The notes under the pieces are model-generated. The model had not been told where the DNA came from and ran no database searches. It was given only the letters and a program-made list of their open reading frames with translations. Both the position numbers and the translations under genes were made by a program. From Hyphomicrobium methylovorum (GTDB taxonomy: Bacteria; Pseudomonadota; Alphaproteobacteria; Rhizobiales; Hyphomicrobiaceae), in the NCBI RefSeq assembly GCF_013626205.1, contig NZ_QHJE01000001.1:2274501-2338500 (forward strand): a DNA stretch of 64,000 nt. Reading direction: 5' to 3'. Below are positions 1 through 7,733 of the stretch, one piece after another (position 1 is the stretch's first letter; each line of letters begins with the position of its first letter).

Positions 1-1
1 G

Positions 2-958
2 GATCAGAACAATCTGAACGGCTCTGGTGCCAACAGCTTGAATGTTCGCAAGAGCAGCTGGTTCATCAAGAGTGCCAGGTTCGGTAAGGTTCTTGTCGGT
101 CAAGACGGAACGTCAACGTATCACCTGCTTGACGACGCAGACACGACGATGACGCGAAATTTCTATGATGCCGAAGGTCCGCCGGACTATCAGGCCAAGT
201 TCTTCGTGCGAGACCGGAATGGCGCGTTCATTTCGTCGGGTGGTGGCAATCTCCGCTGGAGCGACGTCACACGTGGGTTCAACAACTCAACGCCCGGCGA
301 CAACGGCCGCCGCAATATCGTTCGCTATGACACGCCGACGGTCGCGGGATTTTCCGCAACAACGTCGTGGGGAGAGGACGACATCTGGGATGCTGCTCTC
401 ATCTACAAAGGTGAGATCGGCGACTTCACGGTGAACGCGCGCGCGGGCTATGGACATTCGACGGATGGGCGCTCGACGGCGTGCCATACGGTTCCCTCGG
501 TAGGAGAGAACGGCGATTGCGAATGGTGGGGCGTTTCGGGTTTCGTGCAGCACAAGCCAACCGGCCTGTTTGCATACGCAGGTTACGGCGAGCAGAACGA
601 CAACTCGCGGGCGGAATTTGCGATCAATCCGGAACTCGTCGACAAGACGGATACGACCTGGTTCGTTCAAGCGGGTATCGAACAGAAATGGTTCTCGCTC
701 GGGAAGACCAACTTTTTCGGCCATTATCGCAGGGACGACGCCGGATCTAACCTGAACGCGTCAGGTGCGCTTCGGACGCAAAGTGGAACAGTCGAGTGGT
801 GGGCGCTTGGCGCAGCTCAGTATCTCGATGCGGCAGAGACGATGCTGTATTTGGTTTACCAGCATACCGATGGTGAAGCGCTGATCGGCACCGATACGAC
901 GAGTACATCGTTGGCGGCGTTCGATCAGGTCATTGGGGGCGTTAAAGTCAACTTCTAG
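2..958 (+). CDS. Outer-membrane porin, 5' truncated by window edge
   Basis: The reading frame is open from base 2, so the signal peptide and first strands lie outside the window; 318 residues are visible. It reads as an alphaproteobacterial porin: many short amphipathic strands of alternating aromatic and polar residues separated by Asp/Gly/Asn-rich turns, and a C-terminal phenylalanine (ending V-K-V-N-F), the usual signal for insertion by the BAM machinery. The early stretch with S-S-W-F-I-K-S and G-K-V-L-V-G-Q matches the conserved strand before the constriction loop in this family. It would allow small hydrophilic solutes across the outer membrane. A strong intrinsic terminator follows 27 bases after the stop. 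An ATG-like start inside the window (TTG at 38) is not the real start. Substrate preference cannot be told from the sequence. Confidence 0.85.
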   Translation, partial: DQNNLNGSGANSLNVRKSSWFIKSARFGKVLVGQDGTSTYHLLDDADTTMTRNFYDAEGPPDYQAKFFVRDRNGAFISSGGGNLRWSDVTRGFNNSTPGDNGRRNIVRYDTPTVAGFSATTSWGEDDIWDAALIYKGEIGDFTVNARAGYGHSTDGRSTACHTVPSVGENGDCEWWGVSGFVQHKPTGLFAYAGYGEQNDNSRAEFAINPELVDKTDTTWFVQAGIEQKWFSLGKTNFFGHYRRDDAGSNLNASGALRTQSGTVEWWALGAAQYLDAAETMLYLVYQHTDGEALIGTDTTSTSLAAFDQVIGGVKVNF

Positions 959-985
959 ATCAAGCGCTTGCGGGCGTTTCATTGG

Positions 986-1013
986 AAGGGCGGTGCTTGG
1001 CGCCGCCCTTTTT
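986..1013 (+). terminator. Intrinsic terminator of the porin gene
   Basis: The stem AAGGGCGG (986-993) pairs with CCGCCCTT (1003-1010), and T residues run to 1013. It lies 27 bases after the porin stop, as expected for a highly transcribed single gene. Confidence 0.85.
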
Positions 1014-1124
1014 CGTGCGGGGTGCTTGGGGAGCATAGAAAACGACCAATTTAAGCAGTGGCGTCTCGTGGTCATAAGCTCAGCACTTCTTCTTCGTTCC
1101 GTTGATATCGTCGGCTGACTATCG

Positions 1125-1799
1125 ATGATTGCAGAATTTCTGCAGGCAACGGGCGAAGCAATGGGCGTGGCAAACGAGACGATAATGCCGGTTGGTCGGC
1201 AGCAAGAGGTTGTGACCAAACTTTCGGCCGTTGTTGGAGAAAACCTTCGCCATTTGCGCAGGCGTAACGGACTTTCACTCGAGCAGCTTGCTCATCTTTC
1301 CGGCGTTAGCCGTGCGATGCTGGGTCAAATCGAGTCAGGAAAAAGTGCGCCGACGATCAATCTTCTGGGGCGTATTGCGGACGCGCTGAAGGTTTCTGTT
1401 CCTAGTCTGATCTCAAATTCCAGCAGTGCTAGCACAGTTGTCGTTCTGCGCGAGAAGGCGACGATCGTGAGTTCGGGCGAAGGCGGGTTTACCTGTCGTG
1501 CGCTGTTCCCCTGGGGGGACCCGCAGAGCATCGAGATCTACGAAGTTACGATAGCGCCGCACCACAGCGAACGCATCGCTGCGCATTCGGCGGGCACCAG
1601 AAAGGCGCTTGTTGTCGTCACTGGCGAGGTCGAAGTGATCGTGGCGGAATATTCTCCGGCCCGGCTCTGCGCAGGAGATGCTGTTCTCTTCAACGCGGAT
1701 ACTGAGCATCGTCTTCGCAATGCGGGCGCCACCGAAGCAAAGGCGTTTCTTGTCGTCACCGCGGCGGATGGCAGTTGCTCGCGCGTGCGGGCGTTCTAA
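1125..1799 (+). CDS. XRE-family regulator with C-terminal cupin domain (SutR-like)
   Basis: This is a 224-residue regulator. Residues about 41-95 form an XRE helix-turn-helix (L-R-R-R-N-G-L-S-L-E-Q-L-A-H-L-S-G-V-S, then a recognition helix ending E-S-G-K-S-A-P-T). Residues about 140-205 form a small cupin barrel (E-R-I-A-A-H-S-A-G-T, then V-V-T-G-E-V-E-V and A-G-D-A-V-L-F), probably a ligand sensor. XRE-cupin proteins are usually local repressors; E. coli SutR (YdcN), which controls sulfur-use genes, has the same architecture. The gene sits directly upstream of the sulfate permease genes in the same direction, so control of that operon is a reasonable inference. The start is uncertain: ATG codons at 1125, 1161 and 1185 are all in frame and none has a strong ribosome-binding site. 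Confidence 0.8.
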   Translation: MIAEFLQATGEAMGVANETIMPVGRQQEVVTKLSAVVGENLRHLRRRNGLSLEQLAHLSGVSRAMLGQIESGKSAPTINLLGRIADALKVSVPSLISNSSSASTVVVLREKATIVSSGEGGFTCRALFPWGDPQSIEIYEVTIAPHHSERIAAHSAGTRKALVVVTGEVEVIVAEYSPARLCAGDAVLFNADTEHRLRNAGATEAKAFLVVTAADGSCSRVRAF

Positions 1800-1872
1800 C
1801 GCCACTCTCTCATTCAGCTCACGCCCTCAATTTCCCAAGTGGAATATCCTTAGCATGTCTTCTTCGTTAGCG

Positions 1873-1884
1873 GAGGCATGCCTC
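1873..1884. promoter_or_regulatory. Perfect 12-bp palindrome in front of the cys operon
   Basis: GAGGCATGCCTC is fully self-complementary and lies about 40 bases upstream of the first small gene of the sulfate-permease operon. It could be an operator for the adjacent XRE-cupin or CysB-like regulator. Nothing else in the sequence ties it to either one. Confidence 0.35.
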
Positions 1885-1924
1885 TCACTTAGTCTGCAGA
1901 TTGTACGCTTTAACGGAGGCTAGA

Positions 1925-2017
1925 ATGTTTCGCCAATATCGAGCGCGAGAAACTATTGCTTGGATTGGCTTTCTGGCCGCGAGCGCGTTCATTCTTATCA
2001 TAACGATTTCTGTTTGA
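1925..2017 (+). CDS. 30-residue single-pass membrane peptide upstream of cysT
   Basis: This short frame encodes 30 residues: a charged start (M-F-R-Q-Y-R-A-R-E-T) followed by one hydrophobic helix of about 20 residues (I-A-W-I-G-F-L-A-A-S-A-F-I-L-I-I-T-I). It has one of the best ribosome-binding sites in the region, GGAGG at 1915-1919 with a five-base spacer before ATG. It ends 14 bases before the cysT start and is in a different frame from cysT. Position and topology resemble small accessory subunits such as KdpF or CydX, but I know of no such subunit for sulfate permeases. It could instead be a translated leader that couples translation to cysT. I do not recognise the family. Confidence 0.5.
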   Translation: MFRQYRARETIAWIGFLAASAFILIITISV

Positions 2018-2031
2018 GGCGCGGGCAAGTC

Positions 2032-2868
2032 ATGGCGGGGGCTTCCCACAAACGTGTTCTTCCGGGCTTCGGCTTGTCGCTCGGATTTACGCTTACGTAT
2101 CTGTCGTTGATCGTTCTCATCCCTCTTTCAGCGGTGTTCATCGTATCGTCTTCTATGGCGCCGCAAGAGTTTTGGTCGGCGGTGACGTCGCCGCGGGTGG
2201 TCGCGTCGTACAAGCTGACATTTGGGACTTCGCTGTTGGCTGCCAGCATCAATGCGGTGTTTGGATTGCTGCTTGCCTGGGCGTTGACGCGCTACACGTT
2301 TCCCGGTCGCAAGATTATTGATGCTCTGATCGATCTGCCATTCGCGCTTCCAACGGCAGTCGCAGGCATTGCCCTTACTGCGATTTACGCAGGAAATGGC
2401 TGGGTTGGCAGCCTCTTGGAGCCGCTTGGCATCAAGGTCGCGTTCACGCCACTTGGTGTGCTTGTGGCACTGACGTTCATTGGGTTGCCGTTTGTCGTCC
2501 GCACTGTTCAACCGATCCTCGAAGATCTGGAAACGGAATATGAGGAAGCGGCCGCGAGCCTCGGCGCGACGCGCTGGCAATCGTTTCAGCGGGTTGTGTT
2601 TCCGACGTTGCTTCCGGCATTGCTGACGGGATTTGCGCTGGCATTTGCACGAGCTGTTGGCGAGTACGGATCGGTGATTTTTATCGCTGGCAATATCCCG
2701 ATGGTCTCGGAAATTACGCCGCTGATTATCATTACCAAGCTTGAGCAATTCGACTATCGCGGCGCGACCGCTGTGGCGGCCGTTATGCTCGTGATTTCGT
2801 TCGTCCTGCTTCTTGTCGTCAATGCCCTGCAGGCGTGGAACTCGCGGCGCTTTGGAAGGAATTCGTAG
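2032..2868 (+). CDS. cysT: Sulfate/thiosulfate ABC transporter permease CysT
   Basis: Inner-membrane permease of the CysTWA sulfate/thiosulfate importer; 278 residues, normal for CysT (also called CysU). About six hydrophobic segments are visible. The coupling-loop EAA motif is clear in the C-terminal half (E-Y-E-E-A-A-A-S-L-G-A-T, then F-P-T-L-L-P-A-L). I chose the ATG at 2032 because it gives a normal N-terminus (M-A-G-A-S-H-K-R-V-L-P-G-F) with GAGG upstream; an upstream in-frame ATG at 1960 would add 24 non-conserved residues overlapping the small membrane peptide. cysW starts on the base after its stop, so the genes are translationally coupled. A gene for the periplasmic sulfate-binding protein, usually first in such operons, is not here. 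Confidence 0.93.
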   Translation: MAGASHKRVLPGFGLSLGFTLTYLSLIVLIPLSAVFIVSSSMAPQEFWSAVTSPRVVASYKLTFGTSLLAASINAVFGLLLAWALTRYTFPGRKIIDALIDLPFALPTAVAGIALTAIYAGNGWVGSLLEPLGIKVAFTPLGVLVALTFIGLPFVVRTVQPILEDLETEYEEAAASLGATRWQSFQRVVFPTLLPALLTGFALAFARAVGEYGSVIFIAGNIPMVSEITPLIIITKLEQFDYRGATAVAAVMLVISFVLLLVVNALQAWNSRRFGRNS

Positions 2869-3771
2869 ATGTCGGGGACTGTCGCCACGTTCGACACACG
2901 CGCGCCAATCGCGAGCAAGTTCGAAGCCAACGCCGCGACGCGCGATCCTCCTTGGGTCAAGTATCTCATCGTTGGTTTGGGGCTTGCTTACGTCTCAGCA
3001 TTTCTGCTGTTGCCGCTGGTTGCTGTATTTGCGGAGGCTTTCCGGAAAGGCATCGACGCGTACTTCACGGCGCTCATTGAGCCCGATGCGCTGGCAGCCA
3101 TTCGCCTGACGTTGCTTGCTGCTGCGATTGCCGTTCCGCTTAATCTTATCTTCGGGCTGGCGGCTGCTTGGTCTATCGCCAAGTTCGAATTTCGCGGCAA
3201 GAATTTCCTGATTACGCTGATCGATCTTCCGTTCTCGGTTTCGCCGGTGGTTGCGGGGCTTGTGTATGTGTTGGTCTTCGGACGACAGGGATGGTTTGGA
3301 CCGTGGCTGAGCGAGCATGACATCAAAATAATCTTTGCGGTTCCGGCGATCGTTCTGGCGACAGTCTTCGTGACGTTTCCGTTCATCGCGCGCGAACTTA
3401 TTCCGCTGATGCAGGCGCAGGGCAGGGACGAAGAAGAAGCCGCCGTTTCTCTCGGTGCAAATGGCTTTCAGACTTTCTGGCGAGTGACGCTGCCGAACAT
3501 CAAGTGGGCTCTGCTGTACGGGGTGATCCTGTGTAACGCGCGCGCGATGGGTGAGTTTGGCGCCGTATCGGTCGTATCCGGACATATTCGCGGAGAGACC
3601 AACACGATGCCGCTGCACGTCGAGATTCTTTACAACGAGTACCAATTCTCGGCGGCGTTTGCGGTTGCTTCGTTGCTCGCGCTTCTCGCGCTGGTGACAT
3701 TATTTCTAAAAACCTACGTCGAATGGCGTGGACGCAAGATGAGTTTGGAAGGGCACGGACATGAGCATTGA
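2869..3771 (+). CDS. cysW: Sulfate/thiosulfate ABC transporter permease CysW
   Basis: Second inner-membrane permease, 300 residues, about six membrane segments. It forms a heterodimer with CysT to make the sulfate channel. The EAA coupling motif is visible ([12 protein letters not shown], then L-P-N-I-K-W-A-L), and the segment [15 protein letters not shown] matches CysW proteins closely. The N-terminal 30 residues before the first membrane helix are polar and charged, as usual. The ATG follows the cysT stop with no gap, and the last 11 bases overlap the start of cysA, so the three proteins are probably made in fixed ratio. Confidence 0.94.
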   Translation: MSGTVATFDTRAPIASKFEANAATRDPPWVKYLIVGLGLAYVSAFLLLPLVAVFAEAFRKGIDAYFTALIEPDALAAIRLTLLAAAIAVPLNLIFGLAAAWSIAKFEFRGKNFLITLIDLPFSVSPVVAGLVYVLVFGRQGWFGPWLSEHDIKIIFAVPAIVLATVFVTFPFIARELIPLMQAQGRDEEEAAVSLGANGFQTFWRVTLPNIKWALLYGVILCNARAMGEFGAVSVVSGHIRGETNTMPLHVEILYNEYQFSAAFAVASLLALLALVTLFLKTYVEWRGRKMSLEGHGHEH

Positions 3772-4843
3772 AGTTCGCAACGTCCACAAGGCATTCGGGA
3801 CGTTCAAGGCGCTCGACGATATCTCTCTGAATTTTCCGGACGGAGAACTCGTCGCGCTGCTCGGTCCGTCAGGCTGCGGGAAGACGACGCTGCTGCGCGT
3901 GATCGCGGGGTTGGAGCATGCCGATAGCGGCAGCGTGATTCTCGACGGTCACGATGCGACGGATCAGGATGTGCGCCAGCGTCGCGTTGGGTTTGTCTTT
4001 CAGCATTATGCGCTGTTCCGGCATCTCACGGTGTTTGAAAATATTGCGTTCGGATTGAGGGTGCGACCACGTTCGCAACGGCCAAGCGAAAAAGAGATCA
4101 GGGCGAAGGTCAATCGTTTGCTCGAACTTGTACAGTTGTCATGGGTCGCGAACCGTTTCCCGTCGCAGTTGTCAGGCGGGCAGCGCCAACGCATTGCGCT
4201 TGCCCGTGCGCTTGCGGTGGAGCCGAGCGTGCTTCTGCTCGACGAACCGTTCGGCGCGCTTGATGCAAAGGTGCGCAAGGAGTTGCGTCGCTGGCTTCGG
4301 GCGCTGCATGACGAACTGCATATTTCCTCGATTTTTGTGACTCACGATCAGGAGGAAGCTCTCGAGGTTTCCGACCGCGTTGTGTTGATCAACAAGGGTC
4401 GCGTGGAACAGGTCGGCACGCCAAAAGGGATTTACGAGCGGCCTGCGACGGCGTTCGCCTACGGGTTCATTGGCCCTGTTAACGAATTTCGCGGCAGGAT
4501 CGAGGGTGGGTATGTGCGGGTTGGCGACGAGCGCTTGGCGCATAACGCGAGCAATCTGCGGGATGGGCAGGAGGTCGTTGCGTTTGTCCGGCCGCATGAT
4601 ACGGAGATCGTGCCGGATGCGTCTGACGATGGCATAAGCGCCAGTATCGATCGCATTCTTGGAAATTCTACGGTGGCGCGGATCGAGCTTGTCGCCGATG
4701 ACGCGGCTCGCGAAAACCGGAAAGAATTTTTTGAAGTTGAAATTGCCGGAAGCGAAGCGGCGTCGCTAGGTCTTTCGGCCGGCCAGCGCGTTAAAATCAG
4801 AAGCAGCCGGCTGAGCGTTTTTCCAGAACAGAACGGTATATGA
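3761..4843 (+). CDS. cysA: Sulfate/thiosulfate ABC transporter ATPase CysA
   Basis: Cytoplasmic ATPase that powers sulfate import, 360 residues (typical). Walker A is G-P-S-G-C-G-K-T at residues 35-42; the Q-loop (F-V-F-Q-H-Y-A-L-F), the ABC signature L-S-G-G-Q-R-Q-R, Walker B with [12 protein letters not shown] and the H-loop T-H-D-Q-E-E-A follow in order. The C-terminal 120 residues form the TOBE-like regulatory domain of CysA/MalK-type ATPases ([10 protein letters not shown]). It overlaps cysW by 11 bases and is followed four bases later by the CysB-like regulator, so all belong to one operon. Confidence 0.95.
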   Translation: MSIEVRNVHKAFGTFKALDDISLNFPDGELVALLGPSGCGKTTLLRVIAGLEHADSGSVILDGHDATDQDVRQRRVGFVFQHYALFRHLTVFENIAFGLRVRPRSQRPSEKEIRAKVNRLLELVQLSWVANRFPSQLSGGQRQRIALARALAVEPSVLLLDEPFGALDAKVRKELRRWLRALHDELHISSIFVTHDQEEALEVSDRVVLINKGRVEQVGTPKGIYERPATAFAYGFIGPVNEFRGRIEGGYVRVGDERLAHNASNLRDGQEVVAFVRPHDTEIVPDASDDGISASIDRILGNSTVARIELVADDAARENRKEFFEVEIAGSEAASLGLSAGQRVKIRSSRLSVFPEQNGI

Positions 4844-4847
4844 CGTC

Positions 4848-5786
4848 GTGAATTTTCAGCAGCTCCGCATTATCCGCGAAACGCTTCGCCGCAACTTCAA
4901 TCTGACCGAAGTTGCCAACGCGCTTTATACGTCGCAGTCCGGCGTGTCGAAGCACATCAAGGACCTAGAAGACGAACTCGGTGTCGAGATCTTCGTTCGG
5001 CGCGGTAAGCGACTGCTCGGCTTGACCGAGCCCGGCAAGGAATTGGCGCAGATCGTCGAACGTATTCTTCTCGATACGAACAACATCAAGCGGCTTGCGG
5101 AACAGTTCTCGAAAACGGATCGCGGCGAAATCACCATTGCAACAACGCATACGCAGGCGCGGTATGCGCTTCCCAAGGCCATTGCGCAGTTCAAAGCGGA
5201 GTTTCCGAACGTTCGTTTGGTTCTGCAGCAGGGAAGTCCGCTTGAGATCGCAGCCATGTTGCGAGATGGCACGGCGGATATCGGAATTGCGACTGAGGCG
5301 CTCGAAGATGCGGAAGAGCTTGTCTCGTTTCCATTCTATTCCTGGCACCATGGCATCATCGTGCCGCGGGGGCATGCGTTGGAAACTGCATCTCCGCTGA
5401 CTCTCGAAAAGGTCGGAGAGTGGCCGATCGTTACGTATCACGAAGGGTTCACCGGCAGGCCTGCGATCGATGCAGCCTTCGCGAGGGCGGGGGTTGCGCC
5501 AGACATTGTGATGGTTGCGCTGGATGCGGACGTGATCAAGACATATGTTGAAGTTGGCCTCGGTATCGGCATCGTTGCGTCGATGGCGTTTGATCCCGCG
5601 AGAGATTCGGGTTTACGCCTGCTCGACAGTTCGCGTCTCTTTCCGCAGTCGACGTCGCGTATCGCATTGCGTCGCGGGCGATTTTTGCGCGGCTTCGCTT
5701 ACCGCTTCATTGCTTTGTGCGCACCTGAGCTGACGGAAAAGGTCGTGAAGGCAGGAACGCAGGGACCGTCCGAGACGCTTGCCTAG
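4848..5786 (+). CDS. cysB: CysB/Cbl-type LysR transcriptional regulator
   Basis: LysR-type regulator of 312 residues. The N-terminal winged helix-turn-helix (M-N-F-Q-Q-L-R-I-I-R-E-T, then L-Y-T-S-Q-S-G-V-S-K-H-I-K-D-L-E) is characteristic of the CysB/Cbl subfamily, including the T-S-Q-S-G-V-S-K-H-I segment. The effector domain carries I-A-T-T-H-T-Q-A-R-Y-A-L-P, the T-T-H-T-Q region that binds N-acetylserine or sulfate in CysB. The start is GTG at 4848, four bases after the cysA stop. A CysB homologue as last gene of the permease operon suggests autoregulation by sulfur status. CysB and Cbl cannot be told apart here. Confidence 0.88.
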   Translation: MNFQQLRIIRETLRRNFNLTEVANALYTSQSGVSKHIKDLEDELGVEIFVRRGKRLLGLTEPGKELAQIVERILLDTNNIKRLAEQFSKTDRGEITIATTHTQARYALPKAIAQFKAEFPNVRLVLQQGSPLEIAAMLRDGTADIGIATEALEDAEELVSFPFYSWHHGIIVPRGHALETASPLTLEKVGEWPIVTYHEGFTGRPAIDAAFARAGVAPDIVMVALDADVIKTYVEVGLGIGIVASMAFDPARDSGLRLLDSSRLFPQSTSRIALRRGRFLRGFAYRFIALCAPELTEKVVKAGTQGPSETLA

Positions 5787-6583
5787 GCATTGCGCGGTTG
5801 GCGCTTGTCACGCAGCGCGCGGTGCCATGCAAGGCTGTCGTAGGTTGATGTCAGCGGATTGTATTCGCAGCCGATCCAGCCGCCGTATCCCAGCCGGTCG
5901 AGATGATCGAAAATGTATTGGAAATTGATTTCGCCCGTACCGGGTTCGTGTCGGCCTGGCGTGTCGGCGATCTGCACATGCGCGATGTGCGGCAGCCATT
6001 TTTGGATCGTCGGCGCAACATCGCCTTCCATGATCTGCATGTGATAGACGTCGTATTGCAGCCTGAGATTGGGTGCGCCGACGCTTTCGATGACGTCCAT
6101 TGCCTTCGCGGTCGAGTCGAGAAAATACCCTTTCACGTCGCGTGTGTTGATTGGTTCGATCAGCAGCGTCAGGCCTTCGTCGGCCAGTGCCTTGGCGGCG
6201 AATTCAAGATTGGCGACGTAAGTTTTCCGCATCGAGCGATGGTCCGCTCCGATGGGTGCGATGCCCGCAAGGCAATGAAGTTGCGTGCAGCCCAAGGCTT
6301 TTGCGTATCGGATGGCGTTCGTGACGCTGTCTCGAAATTCGCGCTCCAGATTTGGATAGATCGCCATGCCGCGGTCTCCCGCAGCCCAATTGCCTGCGGA
6401 GAGATTGAACAACACCTGCGTCAGGCCGTTGGCTTTGAGACGCGGGGTGAGATCTTCGATGTCGTATTCGTACGGAAACAGGAACTCGACTCCAGTGAAG
6501 CCGGCGGACGCCGCTGCGTCGAAGCGGTCAAGAAACGGCATCTCGGTAAAAAGCAGAGAGAGGTTTGCGGCGAACTTCGGCAT
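5783..6583 (-). CDS. hyi: Hydroxypyruvate isomerase family protein
   Basis: A 266-residue TIM-barrel protein of the hydroxypyruvate isomerase/2-oxo-tetronate isomerase family, interconverting hydroxypyruvate and tartronate semialdehyde. Recognisable segments are the N-terminal [14 protein letters not shown], the metal-site region L-L-I-E-P-I-N-T-R-D with G-Y-F-L-D, Q-Y-D-V-Y-H-M-Q, H-V-Q-I-A-D-T-P-G-R-H-E-P-G-T-G-E-I, and the final G-C-E-Y-N-P. The length is typical. It links glyoxylate-derived carbon to glycerate and so to the glycerate 2-kinase at 46664. Its stop overlaps the cysB stop by four bases (convergent). Its start shares one base with the lipA stop, so the two are probably co-transcribed. 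The exact substrate could be a related sugar acid. Confidence 0.88.
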   Translation of the reverse strand: MPKFAANLSLLFTEMPFLDRFDAAASAGFTGVEFLFPYEYDIEDLTPRLKANGLTQVLFNLSAGNWAAGDRGMAIYPNLEREFRDSVTNAIRYAKALGCTQLHCLAGIAPIGADHRSMRKTYVANLEFAAKALADEGLTLLIEPINTRDVKGYFLDSTAKAMDVIESVGAPNLRLQYDVYHMQIMEGDVAPTIQKWLPHIAHVQIADTPGRHEPGTGEINFQYIFDHLDRLGYGGWIGCEYNPLTSTYDSLAWHRALRDKRQPRNA

Positions 6584-7575
6584 TAGATCTCTTTCGCAGC
6601 GTGTCGTGCGTCGTGTGTGGCGAGTGCGGCAGCGCGGGCGTTTCTTAGCCGGACGAAATCTTCGCCCGCGTGATACGACGATCGCGTCAAAGGAGAAGCG
6701 GCGACAAGAAGAAATCCGCGCTCGCGGGCGGCTTCTGCGAGACTATCGAATTCTTCCGGCGGGACGTATCGCGCGATGGCGGCGTGCTTGCGCGTGGGCT
6801 GCAGGTATTGGCCAATCGTCAAGAAATCCACGTCGTGCGCGCGCAAATCGTCCATGACGCCAAGCACGGCATCTCGTGTTTCTCCCAGCCCGACCATGAT
6901 GCCGGATTTGGTGAAGAGCCGAGGGTCAATGTGTTTTGCACGCTGCAGGAGCGCGAGCGAGTGCGCGTAATTCGCGCCGGGCCGAATTTGACGGTACAGG
7001 GCAGGCACGGTTTCCAGGTTGTGATTGAAGACATCCGGGCGTGCGGCGGCGACTGTCTCCACCGCGCCGTCCTTGCGCAGGAAGTCAGGCGTCAAGATTT
7101 CGATCGTGGTGCTGGGAGCTGCTGCGCGGATCGCTGTTATGACCTGAGCGAAATGGTCTGCGCCGCCGTCGGCGAGGTCGTCCCGGTCGACCGACGTGAT
7201 GACGACGTGGTCGAGGTTCAATCGCGCGACGGCATCGGCCACGCGCATTGGTTCTTCGTGGTCTAAGGGCTGCGGGCGGCCGGTCGCGACGTTGCAGAAG
7301 GCACAGGCCCGCGTGCAGATGCTGCCCATGATCATCATCGTTGCGTGCCGCTTCTGCCAGCATTCGCCGATGTTGGGGCAGGCGGCTTCTTCGCAGACGG
7401 TATGCAGGCGGTGCTCGCGAACGATGGCGCGGGTTTCGGCATAGGCGCCGGTGTTACCGGGTGCGCGAACGCGGAGCCAAGGTGGCTTGGCGAGCTGTGG
7501 CGAATCCGGGCGCCATGCCTTTTCCGGATGACGCGGGCGTGGCTTGGCGCCTGTGGTGTCGAGTAAAGTTACCAA
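6583..7575 (-). CDS. lipA: Lipoyl synthase LipA
   Basis: Radical-SAM enzyme inserting two sulfur atoms into protein-bound octanoyl chains, 330 residues. The auxiliary-cluster cysteines are in [14 protein letters not shown], the radical-SAM CX3CX2C is C-T-R-A-C-A-F-C, and the C-terminal R-S-S-Y gives the serine ligand of the auxiliary cluster. G-L-G-E-T and Q-Y-L-Q-P are also conserved. It matures lipoylated subunits of pyruvate and 2-oxoglutarate dehydrogenase and the glycine cleavage H protein. Sharing one base with the downstream hydroxypyruvate isomerase suggests a two-gene transcript. It looks like the ordinary LipA rather than the sulfur-oxidation-linked lipoate assembly enzymes known from Hyphomicrobium. 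Confidence 0.95.
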   Translation of the reverse strand: MVTLLDTTGAKPRPRHPEKAWRPDSPQLAKPPWLRVRAPGNTGAYAETRAIVREHRLHTVCEEAACPNIGECWQKRHATMMIMGSICTRACAFCNVATGRPQPLDHEEPMRVADAVARLNLDHVVITSVDRDDLADGGADHFAQVITAIRAAAPSTTIEILTPDFLRKDGAVETVAAARPDVFNHNLETVPALYRQIRPGANYAHSLALLQRAKHIDPRLFTKSGIMVGLGETRDAVLGVMDDLRAHDVDFLTIGQYLQPTRKHAAIARYVPPEEFDSLAEAARERGFLLVAASPLTRSSYHAGEDFVRLRNARAAALATHDARHAAKEI

Positions 7576-7680
7576 GATGGATCAACTCGCGAATGACTTG
7601 GCGCCAGTCTAACGCTGATCCGTGCGGTGTTGCACCTGTGACATTGGAGGATTCTCGTCTGGCATGCCTGCTAAACGCAA

Positions 7681-7708
7681 ACGGGGCAGCCTGTTATGGC
7701 TGCCCCGT
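7681..7708 (-). terminator. Intrinsic terminator of the L,D-transpeptidase gene
   Basis: Perfect 11-bp stem (ACGGGGCAGCC at 7681-7691 and its complement at 7698-7708) with a six-base loop. Read on the minus strand it follows the stop at 7734 by about 25 bases and is followed by TTTGCGTTT. Confidence 0.8.
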
Positions 7709-7733
7709 AAAATTCGAACGCCGTGAAAGGCGA

